Assembly (NCBI RefSeq): GCF_900005765.1
Contig: NC_041691.1
Span: forward strand, 1,488,001 to 1,552,000
Origin: Plasmodium relictum
Lineage: Eukaryota > Apicomplexa > Aconoidasida > Haemosporida > Plasmodiidae
DNA: 64,000 nt
Direction: 5' to 3'
Part shown: positions 10,250-22,874 of the stretch, piece by piece
How the letters are laid out: every line of letters begins with the position of its first letter
Position numbering within the stretch: position 1 is the first letter of the stretch
Notes under the pieces: generated by a model
What the model was told of the DNA's origin: nothing
Database searches by the model: none
What the model saw: only the letters and a program-made list of their open reading frames with translations
Made by a program: the position numbers and the translations under genes

Positions 10250-13200
10250 ATGGAAAAAAATTTCTCAGAGAAATATGTAAGCTTTCAAAATAATCCGAAG
10301 CAGTTGAATGCTTCTCAAAAAATATTTGAATGGATTTTTAATTATCCTCTTTTTAATGGTAAAAGTCATGAAATAAATTAATATGAAATATAAAAAAAAA
10401 AAAAAATGAGTAAAAAAATTTCAATTTTATTTTTTTTAAAGAAATTCGGAATACTAACTTGTCTAATCAATTGGGAGGTCTAGAAGTAAAGAGACATATT
10501 CATCATAAAGAATTACAAACAACAGTGAAGAAAAAAAATTCTAAAAATAGTATCACCAGTTTTAATTTAAGAGAGTATAATGAACTTACAACTAATCTAA
10601 TTAAAAATGAAATAACAACAAAAGGTAATAAATGAAAGAAAAAAAAAATTATTTAATAAATTAATGTAAATATAAAATAAGTATAAAAATATATAACAAA
10701 ATAATAATTTATATATATATATTATAACATTCTTCTTTTGGTTATTTAATGAATCATATAATTTCTTTATATATTTATGAATTAATATTATTTTAATTTA
10801 ATACAAAGAATTATTGGTCTTCGTTTTATAATATATATATTTATATATATTACACATCTTATTTATTCAATGATTTAACTCAGATTATAGTTTAATAAAT
10901 AATAATAAGTTTTATATAAATATCATAAAAAAAAGTGAAAAAATATATAACGGCTATTATGAAAAGTTAAAGAATGAAAAAAAAAATAAATTAATTTTTG
11001 AAAAAGCTAAAGAAAAATATTTAAGAAAAAAAAAAGGCGTGAGAGAAGATTCTCGTTTACATATTATTTTAGAGAAAAATATAAATAAAGAAGAAAGCTT
11101 GCTGCTAAAAGAAAAATTTAATCCCTTTTTTAATTTTTTTGGAAATGAAAACAAAAATATTTATCATAGTAGTATAAATTTTTCTTTAAAAACAAATATA
11201 CAATTAAACAAATATTTTTATAAAGTAATTTTAAATCAGCTTAACTATTACAATATTAAAAAAGATATATATATAAACATTTTAAATATTGTAAATGAAA
11301 TATCAAAATATTATTATAGCTATGATTACGATATTTTAAATAATATAAAGGTAATTAAGTAGAAAAAAATAAAATAAAGATGAAAATAAAAATAAAAAAA
11401 TGAAATGTATACATATATTTATGTGTATTTTTTTTTTTTTTTTTTTTTTCTTATTTAGATAAAATACTTCCCTTATAAAAAAATAGGAAATAGTTTTTAT
11501 ATAAATGGTTTAGTATTTAGTAATTGTTCTATATATTTCAATAATGTAGAAATTGAAAACCCCAAGATATTATTGTTAGATACAAAAAAAAAAATAAAAT
11601 ATGAAAAATTAGAGAATTATTATAGTTATAATTATAATTATTACTTGTGGAAAAACTTGTCTAACAGGTTTTTGAATATAATTTTAATTCATGGGGAGCT
11701 AGATTTTTATATTAAAAAATTATTAATTAATAAGAAAATATATTTTTTCACTAGTATAAAAAAAAAAAATATGTATCGTTTATCAAATATTTTACGTGTA
11801 CAAATTTTAAATTATGAAAATTTTCTAAATTTTGATAATAGTTATGTAGCAAAAGCGAATTATTTCAAAATCCAAAAATACAAAAAAAATGTAAAAAATA
11901 TTTTTCTTTCTTGTAGTAATAAATTTTTAACCATATGTATTTTCGGAAAAAAAGAAATTAGTGAAAATGTATTAGTAAATGAAAATGAGAATTCTGATTG
12001 TTCAAATATTCAAGAGAGTAATATAAAGAATAGAACAAAAAATACTACGATTTTTGATGACTATTTTAAAAGGGAAGTTGAAAAGGAAAACATTTTAGAT
12101 AACTTTATAAATGTATATTATATAAATAAAAATGATGATTATGTTATAGATTATTTTTTTTTAAATAAAGAAAAAAAAATAAGCTTTTCAGGTAAAGAGA
12201 AAAGAGAAAATAAAAAAAATTTACTAATAAATCATCTTAAAAATGTAATTATAATTAAAAAAATTAAAAAAATACTAAAATTTGTTATATTTTTAAGTTT
12301 TTATGTTTATAAACAGATATATTTGAATAATTATATGGATAGAACGCTTATATCATTATCTAATGAAAATATAAATACAATTAGAATGTATGATAAAAAT
12401 TACAATAATTTGAATTTCTTAATTTTATATTCTTCATTTTTTTTTATTTATCCAACAAAAAAAAAAATAACCCCAATAAATTTAATGTCAAATCTATTTC
12501 ATTTATTAAACATTAAAAGCCCCTTGAAGCATGAAAGAATAAATATTTTATATAAATTAGTAAATACAAAGAAAATTATTAAGGAACAGATATATAATAA
12601 TTATGAATATTGCTTTTTTTCTTCAGAAAAAAATAAAGTAATAGATATTGTAAATTTTTTCCTTTTTAATAACTTTATGAAAAATTATGAAAGTAACTGT
12701 GAATATATTTTTTATTATTTAAAAATTATAAATAATACTTATTTATATTATAACCATAAAAATATTATTATGGATGATTCAATTATTTTAAATAGATCAA
12801 ATCTTTTAAGTGATATGATTCCTATTGATCAAATAACAGTTAAAAATAAAATTAATGAAAAAGTAGAAAACATAATTGCAGAAAATATTTTATTTTATTC
12901 TTATGACTTTTTGTCTTCTAAAAATATAGAAATGATTATTTATTTTATTTGCCCGAATTATATATTTATAAATAATTTATATAATAATATAAACATATAT
13001 TTGTTTGATAATCAAAGTAATAATAGTAAAAAATTGTTTTACAATTTTTTTTTCAATTATAAATATATTTATGATATATCCATCCAACAGTTTATTTATA
13101 TTATGCATTCTTTAAGCTTCAAATTGTAAAAAAAAAAAAAAAAAATAATAATAATAAAATATCTCATTACACATAAATTTCGTTAGTGCATTTCAATTCA

Positions 13201-16200
13201 TAAATTAAAATTTAAATATTATGTTTATTTTTAATATTTTATTATTATATATTTATCTTAATATTATTTTATTTTATTTTTTGTAGAAAATGCCCATTTG
13301 ATCTATGTAGAAATTATCTATGCTATCATCAGATATGTATTCAAATTTTTTTAAAAAAAGTATTAATTATAATTAAAAAAGAAAAAAATGATAACTTAGA
13401 AGACAACATAGTTTTAAATATTATTTGTAACAAATGTTATTGTGTAAATGAAAAAAATATAAATTTGAATTTTTCTTTTAGTGAGTTCTTATTGTGTATC
13501 ATACATTCAGATAACTATATAAATAGATACTGTAATCACAATGGTAAATATAATAGCTATGCATTATATTTTAAAAATGTAAAAATAATTTTTCAAGTAC
13601 ATGATAATAATATTTACAAGAGTATTAATCCATTTAAGACAATACGTATGAATAAATCTAGCAATGAAGAGATGAACAATAATGATGCTCATAATAATGA
13701 AATGCCTTTAAATTACATAAATAAAAATAAATCAGAAAAAAAACTGAAAAATTATATTAAAAAAAATATAAAAAATATCATACATAATAATGTTTTTTAC
13801 TATTATCCATGCAAATGTCTGACCAAAAGATATAATTTAAAAAAAAAAAAGAAAAAAGAAAAAAGTTGTACAAGTTTTAATCTATATAGTATTATAGAAA
13901 ATTTTCCAAAATACAACAACTCAATGCTACCTATGTATTCATCATTAAAATTTTTAATTTATAATTACGCGGTAAAATATTATAGATCAAAAAATAAACA
14001 TTTATATATGAAAACAAATGAAAAAATTAAAAAAGAGAATTTTCATAACCCTTGTTCACCATTATATTTTAAAAATCAATGTAAAAAATGTAAATATATA
14101 AAAATTTCTAATTTTTCTACCTTAGTTTTTTTTAATTCTCTATTTGTTATTAAAAGAATATTTTATAATTTCTATTCTCTAATTAGTTTTCTTATTGATT
14201 TATTAAATAAAAATATTTTTATAAAAATAAATGAGATAAGGTATATATTAAATAACAGAACAAGCTGCTTTATTGATGATAATTTTTTATCAACAAAAGG
14301 AGATTTAAAAAAAAAAAATAATAATCAAGATAGCATTGGTGATATAATGAATAATGAATTTATTGGAAATAAAGAAGTTTCCATAAGTAAAACTTTAAGA
14401 TCAAAATCTGATAAACTGAGTAAATATATAAATGATGTTGATACACAAAATTTTATGAATAAAAATGATGAAGAAATAAATAATAATACTATTGAAATAA
14501 ACAATAAGTACATAGAAATAAAATCAAGAGAAATAACTAATTCAGATACTAATTTAATTACTTCTGAATCTTATAGTAATATTATAGATTTAGAAGATTA
14601 TAGCAAAAAAAAAAAAAATTTAATAAAAGAATATTTATTATTTAAAAAATTGAAAAACGTAATTAGGCATTATAAAAAATACTTAATTAAAGTATTAATT
14701 AATTTTTATTTTTATGGCATTGTAAATTTAACAAAAAAAAAATTTTCATTGGAAATAGAAATTTTCTTCTCTTATTATATAATGATATTAGAAAAAATAA
14801 ATATAGAAATTCAAAAAAATATTGAATATATAGAAGAACTAAGAAGTAAAGAAAAACTGGAATACCTGCATTTTACAAAAAATATAAATAAAAAACTGAA
14901 ATCTTTTATTTTTGATTTTAATAAAAAAGAAAAGAGAAAAAAAAAAGGAAACAAGAAAAAAAAATATATATATAAATTAGTAAGTATAAACGAAGAAAAT
15001 TATTCCCATTTAAATCCCCCATATAATACAAATTCTAATAAAATAAAAAAAGAGAAAAACAATTTTCATTATTTTTCTTGCAAAAATGACATAGCCAAGT
15101 TATATATAAAAGAAAAAAACTATATATATAATATAGAAAATTATAGAAGAAAAAAAAATATATATTTTGCTAACAAGGAGGATTATGAAAACGAAAACAA
15201 AAAACCCTTTTATTTACATATATCAAAGATAGTAAAGGAAGAAAAAAAAAATTTTAACAACAAAAAAACAAAAGGAAAAAAAAAAAGATGTATATTTATA
15301 TTTAAACCAAATGACACATCAAATATAATATTCCACTCTCTAATATCAAACAATTACAAAAAGAAATTAAAAGAAATTTATGAAAAAGAAAAGAAAGTAA
15401 TATTTGAAGAAGATAACATATCAAACAACTGTAAAAAGATAACTACAAAAAAAAATATGCTTAGTAATAAAAAAAAGAAATATCCATATAAGGTACATTA
15501 TAATGATATTGAAAAATATTTAAACAAAAGTATACAAAAATTACACAATAATTTTTATGATGATAATGTGAAGGATTTTTTAAATTGTAAAAATAATGAT
15601 ATGATCACAATTTTTCTAAGTAATAATATTTGTGTTTATATTTATTTTCCTATACAATTTCATTATTTAAGAAAATTCTTATGTGAAAAAGAAATATACT
15701 TTTTGAAATCTCTAAAAAAAAGTAATTACATAAATTTTGACTACAAGAAAAAGAATTTCGCAAAAACATATGATAGTAAGTATATTATAAAAGAAATAAA
15801 TAGACACGAATTTAAATCATTTTTTAATAAATTTAAAGAGTTCTTTCAACATTTTTCAGATATTTTTTTCAAATTTAAAAAATCATTGTTGTGCTTTATG
15901 TATGGTTTGTATCAAATAGAAATAAAAAAAAAAAATAAAAAAACAGTAAAAACTTACATAATTTTAGAAAATGTAAGGATTAATAACAAGAATTCAAAAA
16001 TTTTAATTTTTGATATAAAAGGTGCAAGAAAAAAAAAAAACTTACAGAATTTACTTATGCAAAACAACAAAAAATCCTCTTTTTTTGAAAAAAGAGAGAA
16101 AATTCCATTAAATACAACTAAAATAAAAGAGGAGGAATATTTATCAGGTAATAAATTATCTGATATATCTATGAATTTAAAATATCTTACAAAATATTTA

Positions 16201-18462
16201 AGAAAAGAAAAAAAAAAAATAAATAAATATAATCATGATAAAACTGAAGAACATAAAAATATCTATAATAGAAATAGTTATTTAGATTTTCTTTTATTAG
16301 CTAGATCAGATAAATTAAAGGGAAAAAAAGAAGGGGAAAAAGAAAAAGAAATGGGAAAAGAAAATGAAAAAGAAAATAAAGATAAAAAGAAAAATGAATT
16401 ACGTAGAACTAAAATTAATGAAAAAGGTTCAGATATGAAAAAGAAAAATAGAAACAATGAAAAATGTTCAAACAATATAAACGAACATATGAATAAAGAA
16501 AAAAAAATGAATGGTAATAGTAATACAAATCAGGAAAGGATAAATAAATTTTTTAAAAGGCATAAAAAGAAAATATTAAATGGGTATTATTCTGATATAA
16601 AATCGCTAAAAAATTATACAACAAATATAAAATTAAAAAAAAATATTTTCAATAGTAAAGAAGAGTCTACGTGGAATAATTTAAAAAAAATAGATAAAGA
16701 AGAAAATGAGATGAATAAAAAACGCACACAAAAAAATGATAGCTTTTTAAAAGAAATGGTTCAAAATATAAAAATGTACATATTTTTAAACCATAGAATA
16801 TTAAAAATCAAGAAAAAAAAAAAAAATCACAAAATAAAATTTAAAAAAAACCTTAATAATAAATGTTTGTATAACACAAAATTGTCTTTACATTTTTTAT
16901 CAAAAAAAAAAGAGCAAATTTTAAATAAAGAAAATTTAAATAATTATAAAATTAAACATAAGAATACAAGTGAAGAAACATATGATCTATTATATAAAGA
17001 ACCAAATAACAATAAAAATTTTGAAAGTTCTAACTCTATAGAAAAGTATAATCATTTTACAATAGATAATTACAATACATTAAGAAATTATTATGTTTTA
17101 TTTGATGATAACTTTAAAGATTTTATTAAAGCAAAGGTGATTAATTTAGAATATATTGATTACAAATATTTAATTGATTCATTAAAGAATGATACTAATT
17201 TTTTATCATCTCATGATATAATGGATTATTCACTACTTATACACATAGATATTTCTAATTTTCAAATTGCATTTAAAATTATTGATTATTTACGACCTTA
17301 TACTTGGGACAAATCTGTAGAAAATTTTAGCAAAAGTGTATTATATTTAACTAAAGGATATAGACCTACTATAATACATTCAGAATATTATAAAAAAAGA
17401 TTTCTAAGTAATATAAAAAAATATTTTTTTTATTATATTCCTTTATACACACTAAAAAAAAAAAATGTTTTTAAAATAGCTAGTAGAAATAATACTTTTT
17501 CTATTGTTAACTTGAATGAAAATCATCCATATAAAAATTACTTTTTTTACTTCCTTTTTAATATAATAATAAGATATTATAATAATGACAATGTTTACAA
17601 CAAATATTTTTATATAGATGAGAAACTTAATGGTGACTCCTGTTTTACAAAAAATCTCTATTCTCAAAAAAATATTTTTGCTTTTTTAAATTATTACTTA
17701 AAAGAATATGCTACAAAATATATTGAAGAAAAAAAAAAAAAAGATAAAAATAATTTCCATCTTTATTTCAGCAACGTAAATATAATGAATTCATATATTT
17801 ACGAAACTTATTCTAATTATTTAAAAAATCAGTTAATACAGCATGATAAAGTATTGGATGATGATATAGCTGCATCATATAATTATGAAATTAAAAGTAA
17901 ATTTATCTATCCAAATAAAGAATTTTCAAGTAAAAATATTTATGAAAATGAGCATTTTTGTGATCCTATATTTCCCTATTATGCATTAGAAAAATATAAA
18001 ACATTAAACAGTAATAATAATAATTTCTCAATTATTGATAAGAATGATTTATATTATGTGAAAAATGTTGGAATTCCTGATAAAATAAATTATTTATTCG
18101 AAGCACAAGGATTATCGCAAAATTTTTTCAGTATACAACAGTCTTTTAATAAAAAACTCTACAAACAGCTAAAAAAAAAGTTTTATAAAAAAATAACAGA
18201 GCTTCAAATAAAAATTCTAAAAAAATTACAAAAAAATAGACTATATATAGAAAATATTTCATACTATGTCAACAATAATGTATATATAGAAATGAATGAT
18301 ATTAATATGCACTATACAAATATTAATTATTTAGATGCTTTTAATATTTATAATATATGTGGAAAAAAACTTAATAAAGGTAGAAAAAAAAAGGATAAAA
18401 AAAAGGAAGAACTATTTTTATACATTCCTTCTTATTTTCTTTTTATTTTAAATAAAAAATAA
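10250..18462 (+). CDS. FAB1: FAB1/PIKfyve-type phosphatidylinositol 3-phosphate 5-kinase
   Basis: Five exons: 10250-10358, 10442-10624, 10884-11350, 11459-13125, 13287-18462. They total 7602 bases (2533 aa) and the frame holds at each junction. FAB1 kinases make PI(3,5)P2 on endosomal or vacuolar membranes. The start of exon 4 (NGLVFSNCSIYF, then IENPKILLL) matches the chaperonin-like domain of FAB1/PIKfyve. The 13300-13530 segment, with CxxC pairs and FSFSEFLLC, resembles the Cys-rich module that follows it. The C-terminal PIPK core has YIIKEI (Lys1644), GLYQIEI, DIKGARKKKN (Asp1718), SSHDIMDYSLL (Asp2122) and IIDYLRPYTWDK (Asp2142). About 370 mostly Lys/Asn/Glu residues are inserted between the DIKG and DYSLL motifs. 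Some 340 residues follow the kinase, although FAB1 kinases normally end there. No FYVE finger is visible. Exon 1 starts at the ATG giving MEKNFSEKY. Confidence 0.9.
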
Positions 18463-20723
18463 TTATTTAAATGGAAAATTGAAAATTTTAATAAAATATG
18501 TATTAAAAATTAAATGATATAACATTTTATCCGTTTTTTTTTTTTTTTTTTTTTTGATGAAATTTTTTTGCTCAGCACCTTTGAATTAAAAACATGATGA
18601 AAATGATTAAATTTTATTATTGTCAAATTTAATTATCAGAATATATTTTCATCATATATTAACCAAAATAATAATTCAAATTGAATTATTAAGATAAAAT
18701 CAATATAAATAAAAAGTTAAATTATTAATTTGTTTTAAAAATAATTTATATAAAAGTTTTTTTTTTTTTTTAAAATAGTTATTACATGTCAATAAAGAAT
18801 ATATAAAGAAAGAAAAAGTATAATGGAAATATTATATTACTTTTTATGTTATCAAAAACACAAATATTTACTTTTTTTTTTTTTACAAAAATATCCTTTA
18901 TATAATAAATGAATTAGAATTAAAATATTGTCTTAAATTTTTAGACTTGGAAAAATACAGATATATTTTTATATATCTAAATGCTATCTAAGGAAAATAT
19001 TGTTTTAGTATTCTTATTTATTTTATTTTAATTTTTTTTTTTTCTTTACTAAAATATTAAATAAAATATTACATATTCCACTTTTATATTGTTTTTAAAT
19101 TATAATTAGATATTCTTGTTAATATTAATCTTTAAAATTTGTGCTAATTTTTAGTTGTTTTTTTGTATTTTTTTTTTTAATTTTGTTTCATCTATTTTGT
19201 TATAATTAATTTCTGTAGATGAAATTACTCCTCCATTTTTTTTTTTTATGAAAAATTTTAACTAATAAACAAAAAACTGTGAGAAAAATACGAACAATTC
19301 GCATATTTGTAGCATTACTAATTTTTTTAAAATAATTACAAAAATAACTTTATTATTTAATATGAAAAAAGCACTAGAAAGTTAAAAATAAAAATTTATT
19401 GATGATTATTATTTATTATTTTAATTTATCAATATCATATAGGTGTTATAGTCTTATAATTTAAATACAAAAAAGCATTAAAGCAAAAAAAAAGATAGAA
19501 ACAAAAAATAATGAATAAAAAGAAAATTACAACTTCATGTAAGGGTGTTTTACCTTTTTATAAATATGTTTAGAAAAAGCATAAACTAAATTATGTAATG
19601 ATTTTATTGAAAACTTTTATACATTATAATTTTTTCAATTAAATGTTATGTTTATGTTATATAGGAATACAATTTTAAAAATGTTTCAACTTTTTATTAT
19701 AATAAAATACGAAAACTATATATATGTACGGCTAAATATATATTTTTAATTTCGTAATTTCAATAATGCATATATTTATTTATAAGCTGTTTTTTTTTAA
19801 TAACTAAATATAAGTTATAGTTCCATTATTTTTAAAATAAAACTATTGTATATAAAAAAAAAAAAAAAAAAAGATATATTTATCTTATTTTGTTGTAGAA
19901 ATAATTAAATATATTTGTTAATTTATTATACATTTTACCATATTAATGACACTATTTATATAAAATATCTATCAAAAATAATAAAATATTAAATAATAAT
20001 AAAAAAAAACAATAAAATAAAATTGAATAATTAAAAAGTTAATTACCTATATTTTAAACATTTATAAGAATAATTAAAATTATTTTTTTTTTTTTGATTT
20101 ATATTGTGAATTTAAAATTAATTTATACGTGAAATTTCTCATGATTTTACTTTTTTTTTTTATTCTTTTTCATAATTTTTACTACATTATAGTATTATGA
20201 ATGTATAATAAAGGAATATATTTTTAGATAGAAAAATAAATTTATGTGAGCTTTTTAAAATAATTAAAAAATTAACTGAAATATTTTTTTTTTTTTAAAG
20301 TTCTTTAAAGAATATTATGCACTCAATAATATTTGCTTATTATCATTCTATTTTTTTTTATTTGATTAATCTTGGAATGTTTTTTTACACTTTATATAAT
20401 AAACCATAAAGAATTAATGCATATATATTGATATGTATGATTTTTATTTCATTATTTTTTTTTATGTATATTCTCATTTTCTCAAAAATAATAATCTAAA
20501 GAAAAATATGTTCTTCAGTAAATGAGATGTTAATATAAAAAATTGTATTTTTTTTTTTTAAAACTTTAAAAAAAATAGAAATATAAATAAAAAAATTTTG
20601 CAAAAATAAAAATAAATTACAACTTTTAATTCAAAAAATTTATTATTATTTTTTTTTTATTTGTAACAATTTTAATATATATATATATATATAAACTTAT
20701 TTTTTTTTATATTTTTGTTAAAA
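18463..20723. other. Intergenic region between FAB1-like gene and NTF2
   Basis: About 2.3 kb of A/T-rich sequence with numerous T-runs, some over 15 bases (18535-18555), and a TA run near 20676-20692. It contains the NTF2 promoter. No exon with convincing codon content and splice sites was found. Confidence 0.6.
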
Positions 20724-21458
20724 ATGGATATGCTAAATCCTCAATTTGAAGAAATAGGAAAAGAATTTGTAAATCATTATTTTCAATGCTTTAATACTGG
20801 AAGGTTAAAAAAAAAAAAAAAATTGAAAGAAAAATCAAAGATAAAGAAATATTTTCTTATGACTTTTTATAAATTAAAATGATTAAATATATATAAATAT
20901 ATTAGTATATAGAATTACACACATATATATATAAATTTGTTTTCTTTATACTTAGAAATGAACTTGCAGCGTTATATAAAGATATAAGTATGATGAGTTT
21001 TGAAAATGATCAATGTAGAGGGACAAGTCAAATAATAGAAAGATTGAATAAATTACCTCAAACAGTAGTACATAAATGCTTAAGTTTAGATATTCAGCCA
21101 ACACCAAATAATGGAATCTTAATTTTAGTATGTGGAGATATAATTATTGAAGAAAATAAACCATTAAAATTCTGTAGAACTTTTCATTTATGCCCATTAC
21201 CTAGTGGAGGATATTTTAGTAAAATTATTTTTAATTTATATATATTTTTACATATTTTTCAATACTATATATATATATATTAATGCTTTTTCTCTTTTTT
21301 TTATTATCTTTAATTTCTCACAATTTTTTATTTTTCTTTTTATTAATATTATTTGTTATTATATATATTATTATTATTACTATTTTACATATATATATTT
21401 TTTTATAATTTTTTTTTTTTTAGTTTTTAATGATTTATTTAGATTTTGCATTAGTTAA
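20724..21458 (+). CDS. NTF2: Nuclear transport factor 2
   Basis: Three exons: 20724-20803, 20956-21218 and 21424-21458. Together they are 378 bases, giving 125 aa, essentially the family length. NTF2 carries Ran-GDP into the nucleus as a homodimer. The product starts MDMLNPQFEEIGKEFVNHYF, then NELAALYKDISMMSFE, CRGTSQIIERLNKLP, DIQPTPNNGILILVCGDI and FCRTFHLCPLPSGGY, and closes IFNDLFRFCIS. This is the NTF2 order of helix, sheet and the final (Y/F)xxNDxFR motif. Without the third 35-base exon the reading would run into intron sequence, so that tiny exon is needed. Both introns are short and rich in A or T. Confidence 0.95.
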
Positions 21459-22874
21459 GTACAGAATACAGAATATATAAAATAAAAGAAGATATAAATA
21501 ATATTAGGTTTAACTTTATTTTTTTTCTTTTTTTTTTTTTCAATCGACAATTAAAATAATTTAAAAATGGTTGTTTATTTTAATAATTTTTTTTATTTAT
21601 TTATGCATTTTATGGTTGTTATAAATTTTATTTTACTTCATATTTATTAAGAGAAAGATAAATCCTATGAACAAATCAAAATTATAACATTTTATAAATA
21701 AAAAAATATAATTTCCATATACATGTATATATATAAATACGTGTATGTTTAATATATATTTTTTTTTTTTTCACATATTTAAATATGCTTAAATAATACT
21801 TTTTTTTAAATTGTGAAAAGTAAAAAATATATATTAAGAAGAAAAAATCTCTCAATTACTAAATTTTAAAATTCTATCCCTGAAAAGGAATATGTTTTTT
21901 TTACTTGAAACACCGTATTGACATTTTAAAAAAGGAAAAGATATGTATATATTTTATATAAATTATATCTAAGATGATAACGAAATTAATATTTTTTTAA
22001 TTCAAATAGTTTTTAGTAAAAATATTTAGAAATTATATGTTTGTGTGAAGAATAGCTATTTTATTTTTTCTTTGAAATTTCTAATAGCATTAAAAAATAA
22101 AAATTTTCTCATTTTTTTATAAAACATTTTAAAATTATTATCTATTTCTCAAAAAATTCATATTATAAAATATATCACCAATAAAATAATTCTAATATTC
22201 TTATATATATATTCTATCAAATATCTTATTTGTATAGCATTTATTATAAAATTTTAATTTAATTTTAAAAATTTTGGATTTTATTTTATATTATGTGTAA
22301 ATATTTATTCTATTTTAGAGCTTTTGACATTTTTAAGAGTTTAAGAAAATTAAAAATTTTTTTCAATATAATTATCAGTGTATTTTATTTTATTTTCTTT
22401 ATTTATTATCTTATTAATTTTTTTATTTATATAGTTAATCCATATTTATATAGAATTATAAAATAGATATATATAGTATATTATAAAATATGTCACTTTT
22501 TCTTTGTCTTAATAAGTCATTTATAAAAAAGTATAATTTTTTTTTACTAAAATATTGACATACATTTTTATTTATTCTTTTTAAAAATTTAAAATATTTT
22601 TAATAATTATTAATAAATGCGAATCATTTTTATTGAATATATTAAGAATTATTATGTCTAATGATATAATTAATGACATATTTATATAATAATTATATAC
22701 TTGAAAAATACCTAAAAAAAATATCCATATATTTTAGAAAAAGAAAAATAATTTCTATTTTACTAATTTAGAAACTATACACTTTTCGTGTTAGCAAATA
22801 TATATATGTATAACTTTTTACTAGTATTTCAATTCAATATAAAAATTAAGCTTAACTTTTTTTTAAGTATATAA
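21459..22874. other. Intergenic region between NTF2 and MORN protein
   Basis: About 1.4 kb between two plus-strand genes, A/T-rich with scattered T-runs. It presumably holds the NTF2 3' UTR and the promoter of the MORN gene. No additional exon recognised. Confidence 0.6.

Noticed and set aside
20317-20409. 30-codon hydrophobic plus-strand frame starting MHSIIFAYYHS
   Set aside because: Composition fits chance in T-rich sequence and no neighbouring exon with matching phase was found.
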